DNA of 64,000 nucleotides, taken from the NCBI GenBank assembly GCA_947507875.1, contig CANNQP010000012.1:33755-97754 (forward strand), read 5' to 3'. The notes under the pieces are model-generated. The model did not search any database. It was given only the letters and a program-made list of their open reading frames with translations, and was not told the origin of the DNA. This DNA is from Verrucomicrobiaceae bacterium. GTDB lineage: Bacteria > Verrucomicrobiota > Verrucomicrobiia > Verrucomicrobiales > Verrucomicrobiaceae. Position numbers and translations under genes: made by a program. Shown here piece by piece: positions 50,550 through 61,500 of this stretch (position 1 is its first letter; each line of letters starts with the position of its first letter).

Positions 50550-53500
50550 ATGTCACTTTTTTCTATCCACTACGGCTTCATTGCTTTTGGGCTGGGGATG
50601 CCTGCTCTGCTGGCGGCGGAGACGCGGCTGGACTTCAACCGGGACATTCGCCCGATCCTGAGTGACAACTGCTTTGCCTGCCATGGCTTTGACGCGAAGA
50701 AGCGAAAGGCAGGCCTGCGTCTGGATGTGGCGGAGGGCGCCTACCAGGTGGTGGACGGCGTGCAGGCGGTGAAGCCGGGGGATCCTGACGCGAGCAGCAT
50801 CGTCCAGAGGATCCTGAGTCAGGATGAGGACGAGGTGATGCCACCGCCGGAATCGCACAAGAAGTTGACGGCGACGCAGGTGGAGACGCTGAAGCGGTGG
50901 ATTCGCGAGGGGGCTGAATACAAGAAGCACTGGGCCTTTGAGTCGCCGGTGAAAGCGTCTGTCCCGAGCGTGAAGCCGGCGGGCGTGCCGGTGCGGAATG
51001 GGGTGGATGCGTTCCTCCAGGCGCGGCTGGCTCAGGAAGGGCTGCGGCCTGCGTCCGAGGCTGCCAAGGAGACCCTGATCCGGCGGGTGACGCTGGACCT
51101 GACGGGGCTACCGCCGACTGCGGCCGAGGTGGATGCCTTTTTGGCCGATGCGGGGGCGGATGCCTATGAGCGTGTGGTGGATCGGCTGCTGAAGTCGGAG
51201 CGCTATGGGGAGCACCTGGGCCGCCATTGGTTGGATGTGGCGCGCTACGCGGACACGCATGGCCTGCACTTGGACAATGAGCGCAGCATGTGGCCCTACC
51301 GGGACTGGGTGGTGCGTGCCTTTAACGAAAACCTGCCCTACGATGCCTTCACGCGCTGGCAGCTCGCGGGGGATCTTTTGCCACAAGCCACGATCGATCA
51401 GCAGATCGCCTCGGGCTTCAATCGCTGCAACGTGACGACCAGCGAGGGCGGTAGCATCCAAGAGGAGTTCATCTTTCGCTACGCGGTGGATCGCACGGAC
51501 ACGACGGTGGCGGTGTGGATGGGGTTGACGGCGGGCTGTGCGGTCTGTCATGACCACAAGTATGACCCGATCACCCAGAAGGAGTTTTATTCCCTCTATG
51601 CCTTCTTCAACAGCGCCGCGGATCCGGCGATGGATGGCAACATCCTGCTGACCCCGCCGATCCTCCGCCTGTCCACGACCGAGCAAAAGGCGGAGTTGGC
51701 GCGGCTGGAGGCAGACATCGCCCGTCAGCAGGCCCGCATCCGCGAAGCCATCGCCAGCCTGCACTACACCGATCCTTCCCAGGTCACACCGCCGCCTCCG
51801 GTTCAGACGAGCGAGGTGGTCTGGTTCGAGGACAGCTTTCCCCCCGCCGCGAAGGTGGAGGCGGTGGGCGAGCCCACGCAGCTGGTCAGCCAAGCGCAGG
51901 GGCCAGTGTTCAGCGGCAAGGCGGCGCTGAGGCGCAAGGCCAAAGGCGTGGCCCAGGATTTCTTCACCAGCGGTGGCAGCTTCGAGGTGCCTGCGAATGG
52001 CAAAATCAGCGTGCAGTGCTGGATCGATCCCAAGGATGAGCCCAAGGCGGTCATGCTCCAGTTCCACACGAGCGGCTGGAACCACCGCGCGGTTTGGGGG
52101 CAAGAGGGTGCCATTCCTTTTGGCAAGGTGCGCACGCCTGAGCGCGTGACGATGGGCGCGCTGCCCGCCTCGGGCCAATGGGTGAAGCTGGAGTTTCCGG
52201 CAGAAAAGCTCGGGCTGAAGCCAGGCATGAAGGTCACGGGCTACGCGTTCACCCAGTTTGACGGCACAGTGCTCTGGGATCGACTGGCGATGAGCTCGCG
52301 CGTGGAACCGGCGAAGGACCCGCAGTGGTCGTGGAAGGTCTGGACGCAGCGAAACCAGGGCCGTCGGGTGGAAGGTTTGCCCAACGATCTGCAAACGTTG
52401 GTGCGTGGCAAAAAGGCGGTCGAATGGCCAGAGGCTGAGGTAAAGCGGCTGAAGGACTGGTGGTTCGAAAATGAATACCAGGGTGCGCGGGATATCGTGC
52501 AGGGGGTTCGGGCAGAGAAACTGGCGCTGGAAGGCAAGCGCAAGGCGCTGGAGGAGGTCATCCCGGCCACCTTTGTCATGGCCGATTTGCCGCAGCCCCG
52601 GGACAGCTTTGTCATGACCCGCGGGCAGTATGACCAGCCGGGGGAAAAGGTGAACCGGGCGACGCCAGCGGTCTTTCCACCGCTGAAGAAGAAGGACAAT
52701 CCCACCCGCCTGGACCTGGCGGACTGGTTGCTTTCCCCTGAGCATCCGCTGACGGCACGCGTGCAGGTGAATCGGTTTTGGCAGCAGTTTTTTGGCACGG
52801 GGCTGGTGAAGACCAGCAATGATTTTGGCTCCCAGGGCGAACCCCCGAGCCATCCAGAATTGCTCGATTGGTTGGCGGTGACCTTCCGCGAGAGCGGCTG
52901 GGACATGAAGGCGCTGGTACGGCTGATGGTGACCTCCCATGCTTACCGGCAGAGCGCAGCCTTCACCTCGCCAGGGGCCGAGAGAGACCCTGAAAATCGC
53001 CTGCTCAGCCGGGGGCCACGCTTTCGCCTGGACGCCGAGGTGGTGCGCGACAGTGCGCTTTTTGTCAGCGGTCTGCTGAGCCCCAAGGTCGGCGGCAAGG
53101 GCGTGAGGCCCTACCAACCGGAGAACATCTGGGAGCCGGTCGGTTTCGGCGGCAGCAACACGCGCAATTACCTCCAGGACCATGGCGAGAATCTCTATCG
53201 GCGCAGCCTCTACACCTTCTGGAAGCGCACCGCGCCACCTCCGTCCATGACGACCTTTGATGCGCCGAACCGTGAGTCCTACTGCCTGCGTCGCGAGCGC
53301 AGCAACACGCCGCTGCAGGCGCTGAATCTGATGAATGACGTGCAGTATGTGGAGGCCGCGCGGAACTTTGCCCAGCGTCTGCTTCAGGCCGGGGGCAGTG
53401 TGGACCGCCGCATCACCGCCGCCTTCCGCGCGGTGACCAGCCGCTACCCGAGCGCGGAGGAGGCTGAGACCGTTCGCGCCGCGCTGGAGCAGCATCGCGC

Positions 53501-53651
53501 GGCCTATCGGGCCAAACCCGACGCCGCCCAGCAGGCCCTTCTTTACGGCGAATCGAAGGCCGATGCGAAGCTCGACCCGGTGGAGCTGGCGGCCTGGACG
53601 CTGGTGTGCAACCTGCTGCTGAATCTGGATGAAGCCGTGACGCGTGGGTGA
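50550..53651 (+). CDS. PSCyt1-DUF1549-DUF1553 cytochrome-type protein, 1033 aa
   Basis: Secreted or periplasmic heme protein of a family abundant in Planctomycetota and Verrucomicrobiota. After a signal peptide (residues 1-23, ending LLAAET) the PSCyt1 domain carries one c-type heme site CFACHG at 41-46, with the usual MPPP motif at about 108. DUF1549 spans about 152-360 (RRVTLDLTGLPPTAAEVDAF, GRHWLDVARYADTHG) and DUF1553 about 715-965 (LDLADWLLSPEHPLTARVQV, NDFGSQGEPPSHPELLDWL). A carbohydrate-binding-like segment of about 200 residues lies between them. The role is not established, though linkage to sugar degradation genes is common. Its neighbour is a ThuA-like gene. Confidence 0.9.
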   Translation: MSLFSIHYGFIAFGLGMPALLAAETRLDFNRDIRPILSDNCFACHGFDAKKRKAGLRLDVAEGAYQVVDGVQAVKPGDPDASSIVQRILSQDEDEVMPPPESHKKLTATQVETLKRWIREGAEYKKHWAFESPVKASVPSVKPAGVPVRNGVDAFLQARLAQEGLRPASEAAKETLIRRVTLDLTGLPPTAAEVDAFLADAGADAYERVVDRLLKSERYGEHLGRHWLDVARYADTHGLHLDNERSMWPYRDWVVRAFNENLPYDAFTRWQLAGDLLPQATIDQQIASGFNRCNVTTSEGGSIQEEFIFRYAVDRTDTTVAVWMGLTAGCAVCHDHKYDPITQKEFYSLYAFFNSAADPAMDGNILLTPPILRLSTTEQKAELARLEADIARQQARIREAIASLHYTDPSQVTPPPPVQTSEVVWFEDSFPPAAKVEAVGEPTQLVSQAQGPVFSGKAALRRKAKGVAQDFFTSGGSFEVPANGKISVQCWIDPKDEPKAVMLQFHTSGWNHRAVWGQEGAIPFGKVRTPERVTMGALPASGQWVKLEFPAEKLGLKPGMKVTGYAFTQFDGTVLWDRLAMSSRVEPAKDPQWSWKVWTQRNQGRRVEGLPNDLQTLVRGKKAVEWPEAEVKRLKDWWFENEYQGARDIVQGVRAEKLALEGKRKALEEVIPATFVMADLPQPRDSFVMTRGQYDQPGEKVNRATPAVFPPLKKKDNPTRLDLADWLLSPEHPLTARVQVNRFWQQFFGTGLVKTSNDFGSQGEPPSHPELLDWLAVTFRESGWDMKALVRLMVTSHAYRQSAAFTSPGAERDPENRLLSRGPRFRLDAEVVRDSALFVSGLLSPKVGGKGVRPYQPENIWEPVGFGGSNTRNYLQDHGENLYRRSLYTFWKRTAPPPSMTTFDAPNRESYCLRRERSNTPLQALNLMNDVQYVEAARNFAQRLLQAGGSVDRRITAAFRAVTSRYPSAEEAETVRAALEQHRAAYRAKPDAAQQALLYGESKADAKLDPVELAAWTLVCNLLLNLDEAVTRG

Positions 53652-53788
53652 TCGCGCGCGGCTTTTGGCGGAGTCGCTGCTTCCTGAGTCAGACGCATCT
53701 GCGCGGACAGAGGCAATGGGCCTCAAGATTGGAGGTTGATCTCGCGTTGGTTTCTTCCCAACCCTGGGACTGTCTTTTTCACCAACTC

Positions 53789-54601
53789 ATGAAACGCCTC
53801 CTTCTCCCGCTCACCCTTTTGGCCGGACTCGCCGTCTGGGCTGTCTCTGCCGCAGCTCCTGCGCCGAAACCCGCCCCGCTGAAGGTGCTCATGGTCACGG
53901 GCGGCTGCTGCCATGACTACAAGAATCAAAAGATGATCCTGGCCGAGGGCCTGAGCGCGCGTGCCAACGTCGAATTCACCATCGTCCATGAAGATGCGCC
54001 CCAGGGCAAAGACGAGCGCGAGCATCGGGTCAGCCTTTATGAAAAAGACGACTGGGCCAAGGGCTACGACCTCGTCTTGCACAACGAATGCTTCGGCAAG
54101 GTGACGGATGTCGCTTTTGTCGATCGCATCGCCAAGGCGCATCACAACGGCGTGCCTGCCGTGATGCTGCACTGCTCGACCCACAGCTACCGTGCTGCCC
54201 AGACCGATGAATGGCGCAAATGCGTGGGTCAGACCTCCATGAGCCATGAAAAGAACCGCGATCTTCTGGTGAAAAACGTCGCTCCAGAGCATCCGGTCAT
54301 GAAGGGCTTTCCCAGCGAGTGGTTGGACACCAAGGATGAGCTCTACAAAAACGAAAAGCTTTGGGAAAACTTCGTGCCCTTGGCCAAGGCTTACGGTGAA
54401 GACACAAAGAAGGACCACTACCTGATCTGGGTGAACACGTATGGCAAAGCCAAGGTCTTTGGCACGACGATGGGTCACAACAACAGCACCATGGAAGCCC
54501 CGGTGTTCCTTGACCTCGTTTCACGCGGCCTGCTTTGGGCCTGTGGCAAGCTGGATGAGCAGGGCAAGCCTCTGCCTGGCTACGAAGCGCAGCAAAAGTG
54601 A
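53789..54601 (+). CDS. ThuA-like domain secreted protein, 270 aa
   Basis: The start is the ATG at 53789, which begins a signal peptide (MKRLLLPLTLLAGLAVWAVSA). The frame extends upstream into the cytochrome gene but has no matching signal sequence. The mature part is a ThuA-like (trehalose utilisation A) fold of the glutamine-amidotransferase class: PLKVLMVTGGCCHDY, GYDLVLHNECFGKVTD, GVPAVMLHCSTHSYR, and MKGFPSEWLDTKDELYKN. No strict catalytic triad is evident, which is usual for this family. ThuA-like proteins are often beside cytochrome DUF1549 genes in this phylum, as here (137 bp downstream), and may take part in sugar metabolism. Confidence 0.85.
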   Translation: MKRLLLPLTLLAGLAVWAVSAAAPAPKPAPLKVLMVTGGCCHDYKNQKMILAEGLSARANVEFTIVHEDAPQGKDEREHRVSLYEKDDWAKGYDLVLHNECFGKVTDVAFVDRIAKAHHNGVPAVMLHCSTHSYRAAQTDEWRKCVGQTSMSHEKNRDLLVKNVAPEHPVMKGFPSEWLDTKDELYKNEKLWENFVPLAKAYGEDTKKDHYLIWVNTYGKAKVFGTTMGHNNSTMEAPVFLDLVSRGLLWACGKLDEQGKPLPGYEAQQK

Positions 54602-54634
54602 AAGCAGCCCAGCCTGGCACCATCACAACAAGGT

Positions 54635-54714
54635 TCCGGGGCGCGAAAATGCCCCGGGGAGACTCGGCCTCCATGGGCAAAAAAAGCGCTTCGGAAGGCG
54701 GGCTCCAGAAGCGC
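54635..54714 (-). terminator. Terminator of the LRR-cytochrome gene (minus strand), with a GC hairpin beside it
   Basis: On the minus strand GCGCTTC pairs with GAAGCGC (54686-54714) and is followed by seven T residues, a good intrinsic terminator 28 bp after the stop at 54743. A second hairpin, CCGGGGC/GCCCCGG near 54635-54660, lacks T residues but may help end the convergent ThuA-like transcript. Confidence 0.65.
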
Positions 54715-54742
54715 GGGGTGGGGAGATCAAAAAGGGAGGAAA

Positions 54743-56758
54743 TCAGGCCCCCTTGTGGTCCGTGTGGCAGGCCTTGCAGTTCACCGCTTTTTTGAAGGCC
54801 TCGACACCCGTGGCGTCTTTCGCTTGGATCTTCTTCACCGCGTTGATCAGTGCCTGGCACTTGCTGGTCCAGGCCGCGGCATCCCCCTTCGGCGGTTTGG
54901 CGGCGCCGATGTCTTGGCAGATTTTCAGCATCTGAGCCAGCTCAGCCTCTGTCGCTGTGCCGCCTGAAACCTTTTTGCTAAGGGCGTTGTCAGGCTTGAA
55001 GGATTCCTTCATCGCCTTCTTGATCACCTCACTGCCGCCTGTGGGTGGTGCTGCAGGTTTCGCTGCGGCGGGAGGCGCGTTCGCGTCAGGCTTTTTCGCC
55101 GCGGCAGGAGCGGCTGGCGGCGGGGGCGGAGGCGTGGTCAGGGCAGCGATTTCTGATTCGCTGAGGCCAACGTTCACTTTCAGCCCGGGCAGCTTGCCCT
55201 CCAGCGCACTGGCCCCTGCTTTGGTCACGGCGGTTTGCCAGGCGAAGACCTTCTTCAGCCCTTTCGCGGAGGCCAGTTTCGCCAGTCCAGCATCGGTGGC
55301 CTTGGTGCCGTAGAGATTGAGGTATTCCAGCTTGGTCAGGCTCGCCAGTTTCTCCAGCGTCGCGTCGCTGATCTTGGTGTTCTCCAGGTGCAGGCGTTCG
55401 AGGTTACCCAGCTTGGCCAGCGTCGCAGCTCCTGCATCGGTGATCTGGCTGCGGGCAAGATCCACCCAGAGGATGTGGGCAGCGATGGGCTGCAGCAGGG
55501 CCAGTTCCTTGTCACCGAACTTATCTGCGGCGTTGATGACACTCAGGCGGAGTTGCTCGGTGTCCTGGGCCAGAGGCATCAGGCTGGCGTTCAGGGCAGT
55601 GATCTGAGCGGTCACTTGGGCGATGAGTTTCTTCTCGGCCTCGCTCAGGGGCTTGGGCTTTGCTTTTTCCACCTTGGCGACGGGGGCCGCTGCTTTGGGC
55701 AGTCCCTTCGAGAGCAGGGCTGCCAGGATGCCTTCGACCTCCGCCGTCGGCTTGGCTGCGGCCACCGTGTCTTTGTCTGAAGCTCCAGCGTCGATCCACC
55801 ACTTCAGCAGGGCGATTTCTTGTTTGGTCAGCTGCGGCTCATCGCTCGGTGGCATGTGCTCGTCATCGTCTTCCGGCAAAAACGCACGCACAAGAAGCAG
55901 GCTGTCCTTGCTGTTTTTCGGAACCACCGTGTTGTTGCCTTCGCTGCCGCCTTTCAGGATGGCGGCAAAGTTGTGCAGCTGCAGCTTGCCTTTCTTTTTC
56001 TCCTCACCGTGGCAGGCCACGCACTTGGCCTGCAAGATCGGGGCGACGACGTCCTGATAAACGACGGCTTTGGCGGCGATGGCTGCGTCCAGCTTGCCCC
56101 CGGCGGCTGCGGCTGGCGCGGCAGGCGCAGGTTGGGCGGCCGCGGCGGGTTGGGCGGCGGCAGGTGCAGGTGCGGCTTTGGCCACGACGGCGACGGGTTT
56201 GGCATCGTCCTCTGCGGTCCAGCCATGGTTGATGTGGGCCTGGGGCAATTTCGCCTTCAAGGCGGCCACGCCAGCCTGGGTCACGCCACTTTGCCAGAGA
56301 TAGAGAGATTTCAGCTGGTTCAGTCCTGCCAGCTTGGACAGCCCGGCATCGGTGACTTTGGTGTTGTAGAGGTTCAGGTATTCAAGACCGCTGAGTCCCT
56401 TCAGGTGATCCAGTCCTGCGTCACTGATGGCGGTGTTTTCCAGGTGCAGTTCCTTCAGGTTTTTCATGCGGGCGACTTTGGCCAGACCTGCATCCGAGAG
56501 TTTGGTGCGAGCGAGATCGAGGGAACTGATTTTGTCGGCCAGGGGCTTCAGGACATCCAAGCTGGCATCGCTGAATTCTTTGGCCACGTTCAGCGCGGTG
56601 AAACGATAGCTTTTGGCATCGGCCGCGATGGGCATCAGAGAGCCCCCCGACGCATTGACTTGGTCGATGGCAGCTTTCAAGGCTGGATCGATCACAGGCT
56701 GGTCAGCCGCATGGAGGCTGAGGGCGAGAAGGGCCGGAAGCAGCAGGTGTTTTTTCAT
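54743..56758 (-). CDS. LRR / c-type cytochrome / LRR fusion, 671 aa
   Basis: Periplasmic or extracellular heme protein. Residues 1-18 are a signal peptide. Residues about 55-180 are leucine-rich repeats with LxELHLENTAISDAGLDHLK-type units. An Ala/Pro-rich linker leads to a PSCyt1 domain with heme motif CVACHG at 246-251 and MPP at 302-304. Residues about 400-530 form a second, nearly identical LRR block (LARSQITDAGAATLAKLGNL). A Pro/Ala-rich linker then leads to a C-terminal CKACHTDHKGA (661-671), a second heme motif. Two internally similar LRR blocks suggest duplication. It ends with its own terminator. It faces away from the DUF2231 gene only by strand order: both are on the minus strand, with 88 bp between. 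Confidence 0.85.
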   Translation of the reverse strand: MKKHLLLPALLALSLHAADQPVIDPALKAAIDQVNASGGSLMPIAADAKSYRFTALNVAKEFSDASLDVLKPLADKISSLDLARTKLSDAGLAKVARMKNLKELHLENTAISDAGLDHLKGLSGLEYLNLYNTKVTDAGLSKLAGLNQLKSLYLWQSGVTQAGVAALKAKLPQAHINHGWTAEDDAKPVAVVAKAAPAPAAAQPAAAAQPAPAAPAAAAGGKLDAAIAAKAVVYQDVVAPILQAKCVACHGEEKKKGKLQLHNFAAILKGGSEGNNTVVPKNSKDSLLLVRAFLPEDDDEHMPPSDEPQLTKQEIALLKWWIDAGASDKDTVAAAKPTAEVEGILAALLSKGLPKAAAPVAKVEKAKPKPLSEAEKKLIAQVTAQITALNASLMPLAQDTEQLRLSVINAADKFGDKELALLQPIAAHILWVDLARSQITDAGAATLAKLGNLERLHLENTKISDATLEKLASLTKLEYLNLYGTKATDAGLAKLASAKGLKKVFAWQTAVTKAGASALEGKLPGLKVNVGLSESEIAALTTPPPPPPAAPAAAKKPDANAPPAAAKPAAPPTGGSEVIKKAMKESFKPDNALSKKVSGGTATEAELAQMLKICQDIGAAKPPKGDAAAWTSKCQALINAVKKIQAKDATGVEAFKKAVNCKACHTDHKGA

Positions 56759-56846
56759 GAGTGAATTCGAGTCTGGGACGGGATCAAAAAATCGGGAAGC
56801 GTATTCTACGCGTTGTGGAGCAGCGGCCTTCCAAGGTGGCTTAAGG

Positions 56847-58010
56847 TCAAAGTTTGACAGCTTCTTTGGCTTCAGGAGGGAATTGGGCTTCAGAGACCTT
56901 CTGGGTGGCGCTAGCCCCGGCCTGAATCCAGTAACGAAGGACAGCTAGCTCCGCGGGTGTGACTTGCTCTTTGCCCTCAGGCGGCATGTGCTCGTCGTCG
57001 TCCATGGGCAAAAGGATGCGCTGAATGGTGAGGGACTCATCCGGCTTGCCGGCGACAAGGTTGTTGCCGTTTTCCCCTCCCTTCATGGCCATTTCATAGG
57101 TGTCGAGGCGGAGGTCGCCTTTGGATTTGTCCTCGTTGTGGCACTTGTTGCACTTCGCCTCGAAGATCGGCAGGATCACGTGCTGGAAGACCAGCTTGGT
57201 CGCCTCCGTCGGTTCCGCTGTCATGGCAGGGGGGGCAGGCGTCGGCGCTGAGTTGACGGGAGGAGTGGGGGTGGTGGCCAGCGCAGGTGGCGGCGTGGGC
57301 GCGGGGGCGGGAGGCGTCGGTGCCGTCGGTGCCGTCGAGGGCAGGGCAGGCTGAGCAGGTGCCGGGGCCTTTGGCTTTTCCACGAAGCTGAGCATCCATT
57401 TTTCCATCCCGATCATCTGACTTTTCATCGGTTCCGGCGCGTGCTCGGTCAGGAACTTCGAGCCGTGGCTCATGTTTCCCCCAAAGTGCGCGCCTAAGCC
57501 CATCAGGCCGAAGCTGCCCAGAAACACGGCGCGGTAGGCGTGCATCAGTTCGCGATTGCCCTGACTCATGGAGAACAGCCGGATGACCAGCGCCAGCAGC
57601 ACGCCCGAGGTGCCCACGATGGCCAAGGTCTGGTGGAGTGTGAAATTGCCCCCTTCATAGCCGCCTTCCCTCGAGAGCATGATGCCCGCCAGCACGGCCA
57701 TCACCGAGCCCGCCGCCCCCACCCAGAGCGTCAGCAATGCCCCCGCCCCCAGGCTTTGCTCCCCACGACGGGTCAGGCACAGCAGTTCCATGAGGCAGAG
57801 CAATCCCAGCGCCCCCACGGGCAAATGCAGCACAATCGGGTGAAACCGCCCGACAAACAGCACGGAACGGGAGGCCTCCGTTGTGGGTGCCTCGTAAAGA
57901 GGAGGAAAGATCAGTAGGCCCGTGATAAACCCTACGATGAGTAGCAAACTGGCCACCCAAACCAGCGTGTAAGACGGCGGTGCATCAGATTCTTGAGAAA
58001 AGGAGGACAT
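56847..58010 (-). CDS. DUF2231-like membrane protein with C-terminal PSCyt1 cytochrome, 387 aa
   Basis: The N-terminal 185 residues contain four or five membrane helices (YTLVWVASLLLIVGFITGLL, FHPIVLHLPVGALGLLCLME) of the DUF2231 type; the HPIVLHLPVG signature is characteristic. A long Pro/Ala/Thr linker (about 212-263) precedes a single-heme cytochrome domain with CNKCHN at 287-292 and MPP at 342-344. The family is probably involved in electron transfer across or along the membrane. It is upstream (88 bp) of the LRR-cytochrome gene on the same strand, so the two could form an operon with complementary heme domains. Confidence 0.85.
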   Translation of the reverse strand: MSSFSQESDAPPSYTLVWVASLLLIVGFITGLLIFPPLYEAPTTEASRSVLFVGRFHPIVLHLPVGALGLLCLMELLCLTRRGEQSLGAGALLTLWVGAAGSVMAVLAGIMLSREGGYEGGNFTLHQTLAIVGTSGVLLALVIRLFSMSQGNRELMHAYRAVFLGSFGLMGLGAHFGGNMSHGSKFLTEHAPEPMKSQMIGMEKWMLSFVEKPKAPAPAQPALPSTAPTAPTPPAPAPTPPPALATTPTPPVNSAPTPAPPAMTAEPTEATKLVFQHVILPIFEAKCNKCHNEDKSKGDLRLDTYEMAMKGGENGNNLVAGKPDESLTIQRILLPMDDDEHMPPEGKEQVTPAELAVLRYWIQAGASATQKVSEAQFPPEAKEAVKL

Positions 58011-58592
58011 AAGTCAGGGGGGGACGACGTGAATCTCATGCATACCTACGCGAGCGTCTCTGGCAATCCATCAGCGCACCGATTGTCATATCATGCTGCT
58101 GAATGGTTCTTTCTTGATGTCCCCTCGCTCGATCATCTCTACGGCCGTGACTCGCACAACGATCGAAGACGCTGCCAGCCCTTGAGTTGCGCGCCGGCCT
58201 CTCGGGCCTAGCGTTCGAACTCCATTCCTGATTTTTTCAGGCCAGCTTCGACTGATATCCCAGTGTCGAACGATGCAGGCGAACCCAGCCCGTTGCCTGG
58301 CGCCGCGCCAGTGCCTATCCCTGATTACAGAAAAGGCATGGCCTTGCTGCAAGGAGCTCATCTTATTTTGATAGCCTCTTGCAGAATCTTGATGCTTTGA
58401 ATTGCGTGTAGATGCATCTTTTTCCATTCATTTTTTGCTGTTCCAGTACCATGAACCGCATGACATCCTTAGCATCAATCACTCGGCCCCTTGGTGGTCT
58501 GGCGAGCGCCGGACGCTGGGGGAGAGGCGGCCGCATTCCAAAAGTTGGGTGAATTAATGCTCGTCTTCTCAGGGCCTTGCCGGTAGACTTGG
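58011..58592. other. Gap with no supported gene
   Basis: Open frames exist on the minus strand but overlap the start of the next gene or are Arg-rich and lack motifs, so they look spurious. The divergent promoters for the DUF2231 gene (minus) and the metalloprotease gene (plus) are expected here; no clear hexamer pair was found. Confidence 0.5.
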
Positions 58593-61500
58593 ATGATGGC
58601 CTTGAGACGTGTCTTCCTAGCCAGCTTGCTGTTCGCTGTCGTCTTGATCCTGTTTTGGAGTCTTGGCGGCGCGTCGAACCTTCGGAGTCCCTCCATCCTA
58701 GAGGTAGCCTCTCCGGTGGATCCTGTGCCATCCCTTGCGTCCGCGACCACCATCCCTTTCTCGACAGGTTCGCTGGCTGCGCCTGTCGCCGCGCTAGCCG
58801 AGACATCGCCAGGGGCGCAGCCGCACAAGGCCTTGGCGGAATTCACGTCCTGGACTGAGCGCTATCTGGCGGCCAACGCCGCCCAGCGGGAAGCTTTGGA
58901 GGAGGAAGGCGTGAAGCTCGCCACAGCCAGACGGCCCTGGTTTAAGCAACTGATTCAGACGGACCCGCGCCGTGCCTTGGAGCAGGCGGTGCCGCGTGTG
59001 GTGAGGCAGGACTTGCCGGAGGAGGTCGTGGCTCAGCTCGAAAAGCCGGTGTCGGCCAAGGGGGACTACAACGTCTATCTCGGCCGACCAGCCCCAGGCG
59101 TGCCGGTGCCGCCGGAAGGGCTGACTCTGCGCTACTTCGAAGCGAATGGCGTGAGCTACAAAGCGCATGTCTTTGGCGAACTCACGGAAGTGATGTCCAA
59201 AACGGGCGTGCCGCTGCGGGGTGTCTCCATCGACCGAGAGATGGCGGTGGCTGAAAATGCCGTGCGTCGGCTGGAAACAGGCGAGCGCATCCCCAGCGGC
59301 ACCTTGGTGGAGGAAACCTGCCCCGTGTCCGGCCTCACGACCGAGGCTGTCTCGGAAGGTCAGACGGTCACGGAAGTCTCCCCGACGGTGGAGATCGGCA
59401 GCCGCCTCATCACACTCTGCAATGGAGCCCATGTCAGCGTGCTGGAGGATGACTTCCGCACCTACATCCAGTCCAGCGGTCCCGGCGGCGGAGGCTTCTT
59501 CATGGATAACTTTCCCGGCACCTCCTCGCGTGCCATTGGCAACCTGCGCTGCCTTTACATCCGAGTCACCTATCCTGACCAGATGGCGCAGCCCAACACG
59601 GAGGAGCAGGCCTATGCGGACATGCGAGACAACGCCCGTTTTTACCTGGAAAACTCGTATGGCAAGCTGACGCAAACCACGACCGTGACTCCGGTCCTGA
59701 CCTTGCCCCGCACGGTGGCCTGGTATAAAGCCAAAGATGCCGAGGTGGATGGTCTTGGGCTTGTTCACAATGACTCACGCGCCGTCGCTAGATCAGCCGG
59801 TTATGACCCCAGCCAGTATGACTGCATCATCGTGCGTGTGAACCAGGGACCACGGCTGGAAGGCATCTCCTGGGGTGGAGGCACCAGCGTGTGGATCACC
59901 TGGGATGGCATGGACGTGCTGAATCACGAGATCGGGCACTCGCTGGGTCGCAATCACGCCAACTCCTGGGACTCCCTGGACGGCACCCCCTACGGCTACG
60001 GGCAGAATGGCGAGTATGGCAATCCCTTCGATGTCATGGGCGGCAGCGGTGGCTTCAGTGCGCACTACAACACCATCAGCAAACGAGCACTCGCCTGGCT
60101 GCCAGACAGCTACATGCACCTGGCCAGAGGCAACGGCGTGTATCGCATCTTTGCCTATGACCAGCCGACGCTCGAAGAAGGCAAGCGCTACGGCCTGAAT
60201 GTCGCCAAGGACAGCGTGCGGCAGTACAACATCGAGTATCACCCGGCTCGCGGCGGCTTCCTGGCGAACAATGCGCTCGTGCTTTACAGCGGCATGGGCT
60301 CAAACGCCGGCCACCTGCTGGATACCACGCAAGGCAGCCTGAATGGCAAAGATGATGGCGGTATCGCGGTCGGGCGAACTTACTCGGATCATGAGGGCGA
60401 CATGCACTTCACCGTGCTGAGTCAAAACAGCACCAGCCCGCCCTCACTCGACATCGCTTACCATCGCGGACCGTTTCCTGGCAATGCGGCACCGACCGCC
60501 ACGCTTGCCGCCAGTGCGACAACCATCGCCGTGGGTGGCAGTGTGACTTTCACCGCCACGGCCTCAGATGCTGATGGAGATGCGCTGGCCTATCACTGGT
60601 TCTTCGATGACGGCGTCTCCGGCACGAACAGCGCTGAGTTCACCCGCACCTTCACCGCCGCCGCTCAGATCAATGCCATGCTCACCGTCTCCGACATGAA
60701 AGGCGGCGTGGTGAGACGCTCCATCGTGATCCATGTCGGCAGCCACGGCAGGCAAACCATCAGCGGCAGCATCACCGTGGGCGGGCAGCCTTTGCAGGGC
60801 GTGTATGTTTCCGGCGGCGGCAAAGGCAGTTATACCAATGCCGATGGCAGCTACTCGCTGGCGGGCATCACCACGGGCGCACAAACGCTCACGGCGACTC
60901 TGGCGGGCTACACTTTCACGCCGGGCTTCACCAACCCGCTGACCGTGGTGGCGGGCACCAACACGGCCAACTGGACCGCCACTGCGGCCACGTTTGTGAC
61001 CCTTGAAAAAATCGCCGATGCCAATGAAGGCGGAGCCAATGGCACCTTCAGACTCACACGCACGGGCAGCACCGATGCCAGCCTCACCGTGCTGGTTTCA
61101 CCCGTCGGCGGCACAGCGGTGAAGGGCACGGACTACACCTTCACGCCGGATTTTGTCACCTCGGGCTCCTTCCGTGCCTTCACGATTCCCGTGGGGGCGG
61201 GGTCACTCGACATCAGCGTGGCTGCCGTGAACACCAGCGGCGTGCAGGACACGACGGCGGAAGGCCCGGAGACCCTCACGATGCAGCTCGCCGGTGCCAC
61301 GGGCTACTTCACCCAAACCGCCAGCGCGGTGGTCATGACCGTGGTGGACAATGACACCACGCTGCCGCAGGTCAGAGTCACGGCTCCTGATCCTTATGCA
61401 CTGGAAGCGCCAAGCGGCGATGCGGGCAGTTTCCTTTTCACTCGTGTCGGAAGCACGGCTGCTGATCTCAATTTAGTTGTCGCATGGTCTGGCTCGGCCA

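Noticed and set aside
51108..53726. An 872-codon minus-strand open frame opposite the DUF1549/DUF1553 gene
   Set aside because: Its sense strand encodes a textbook PSCyt1-DUF1549-DUF1553 protein; the minus frame is an Arg/His/Leu-rich shadow of high GC content.
58794..59768. Minus-strand open frame opposite the metalloprotease
   Set aside because: Overlaps the signal-peptide and peptidase region with clear coding evidence on the plus strand; no motif of its own.
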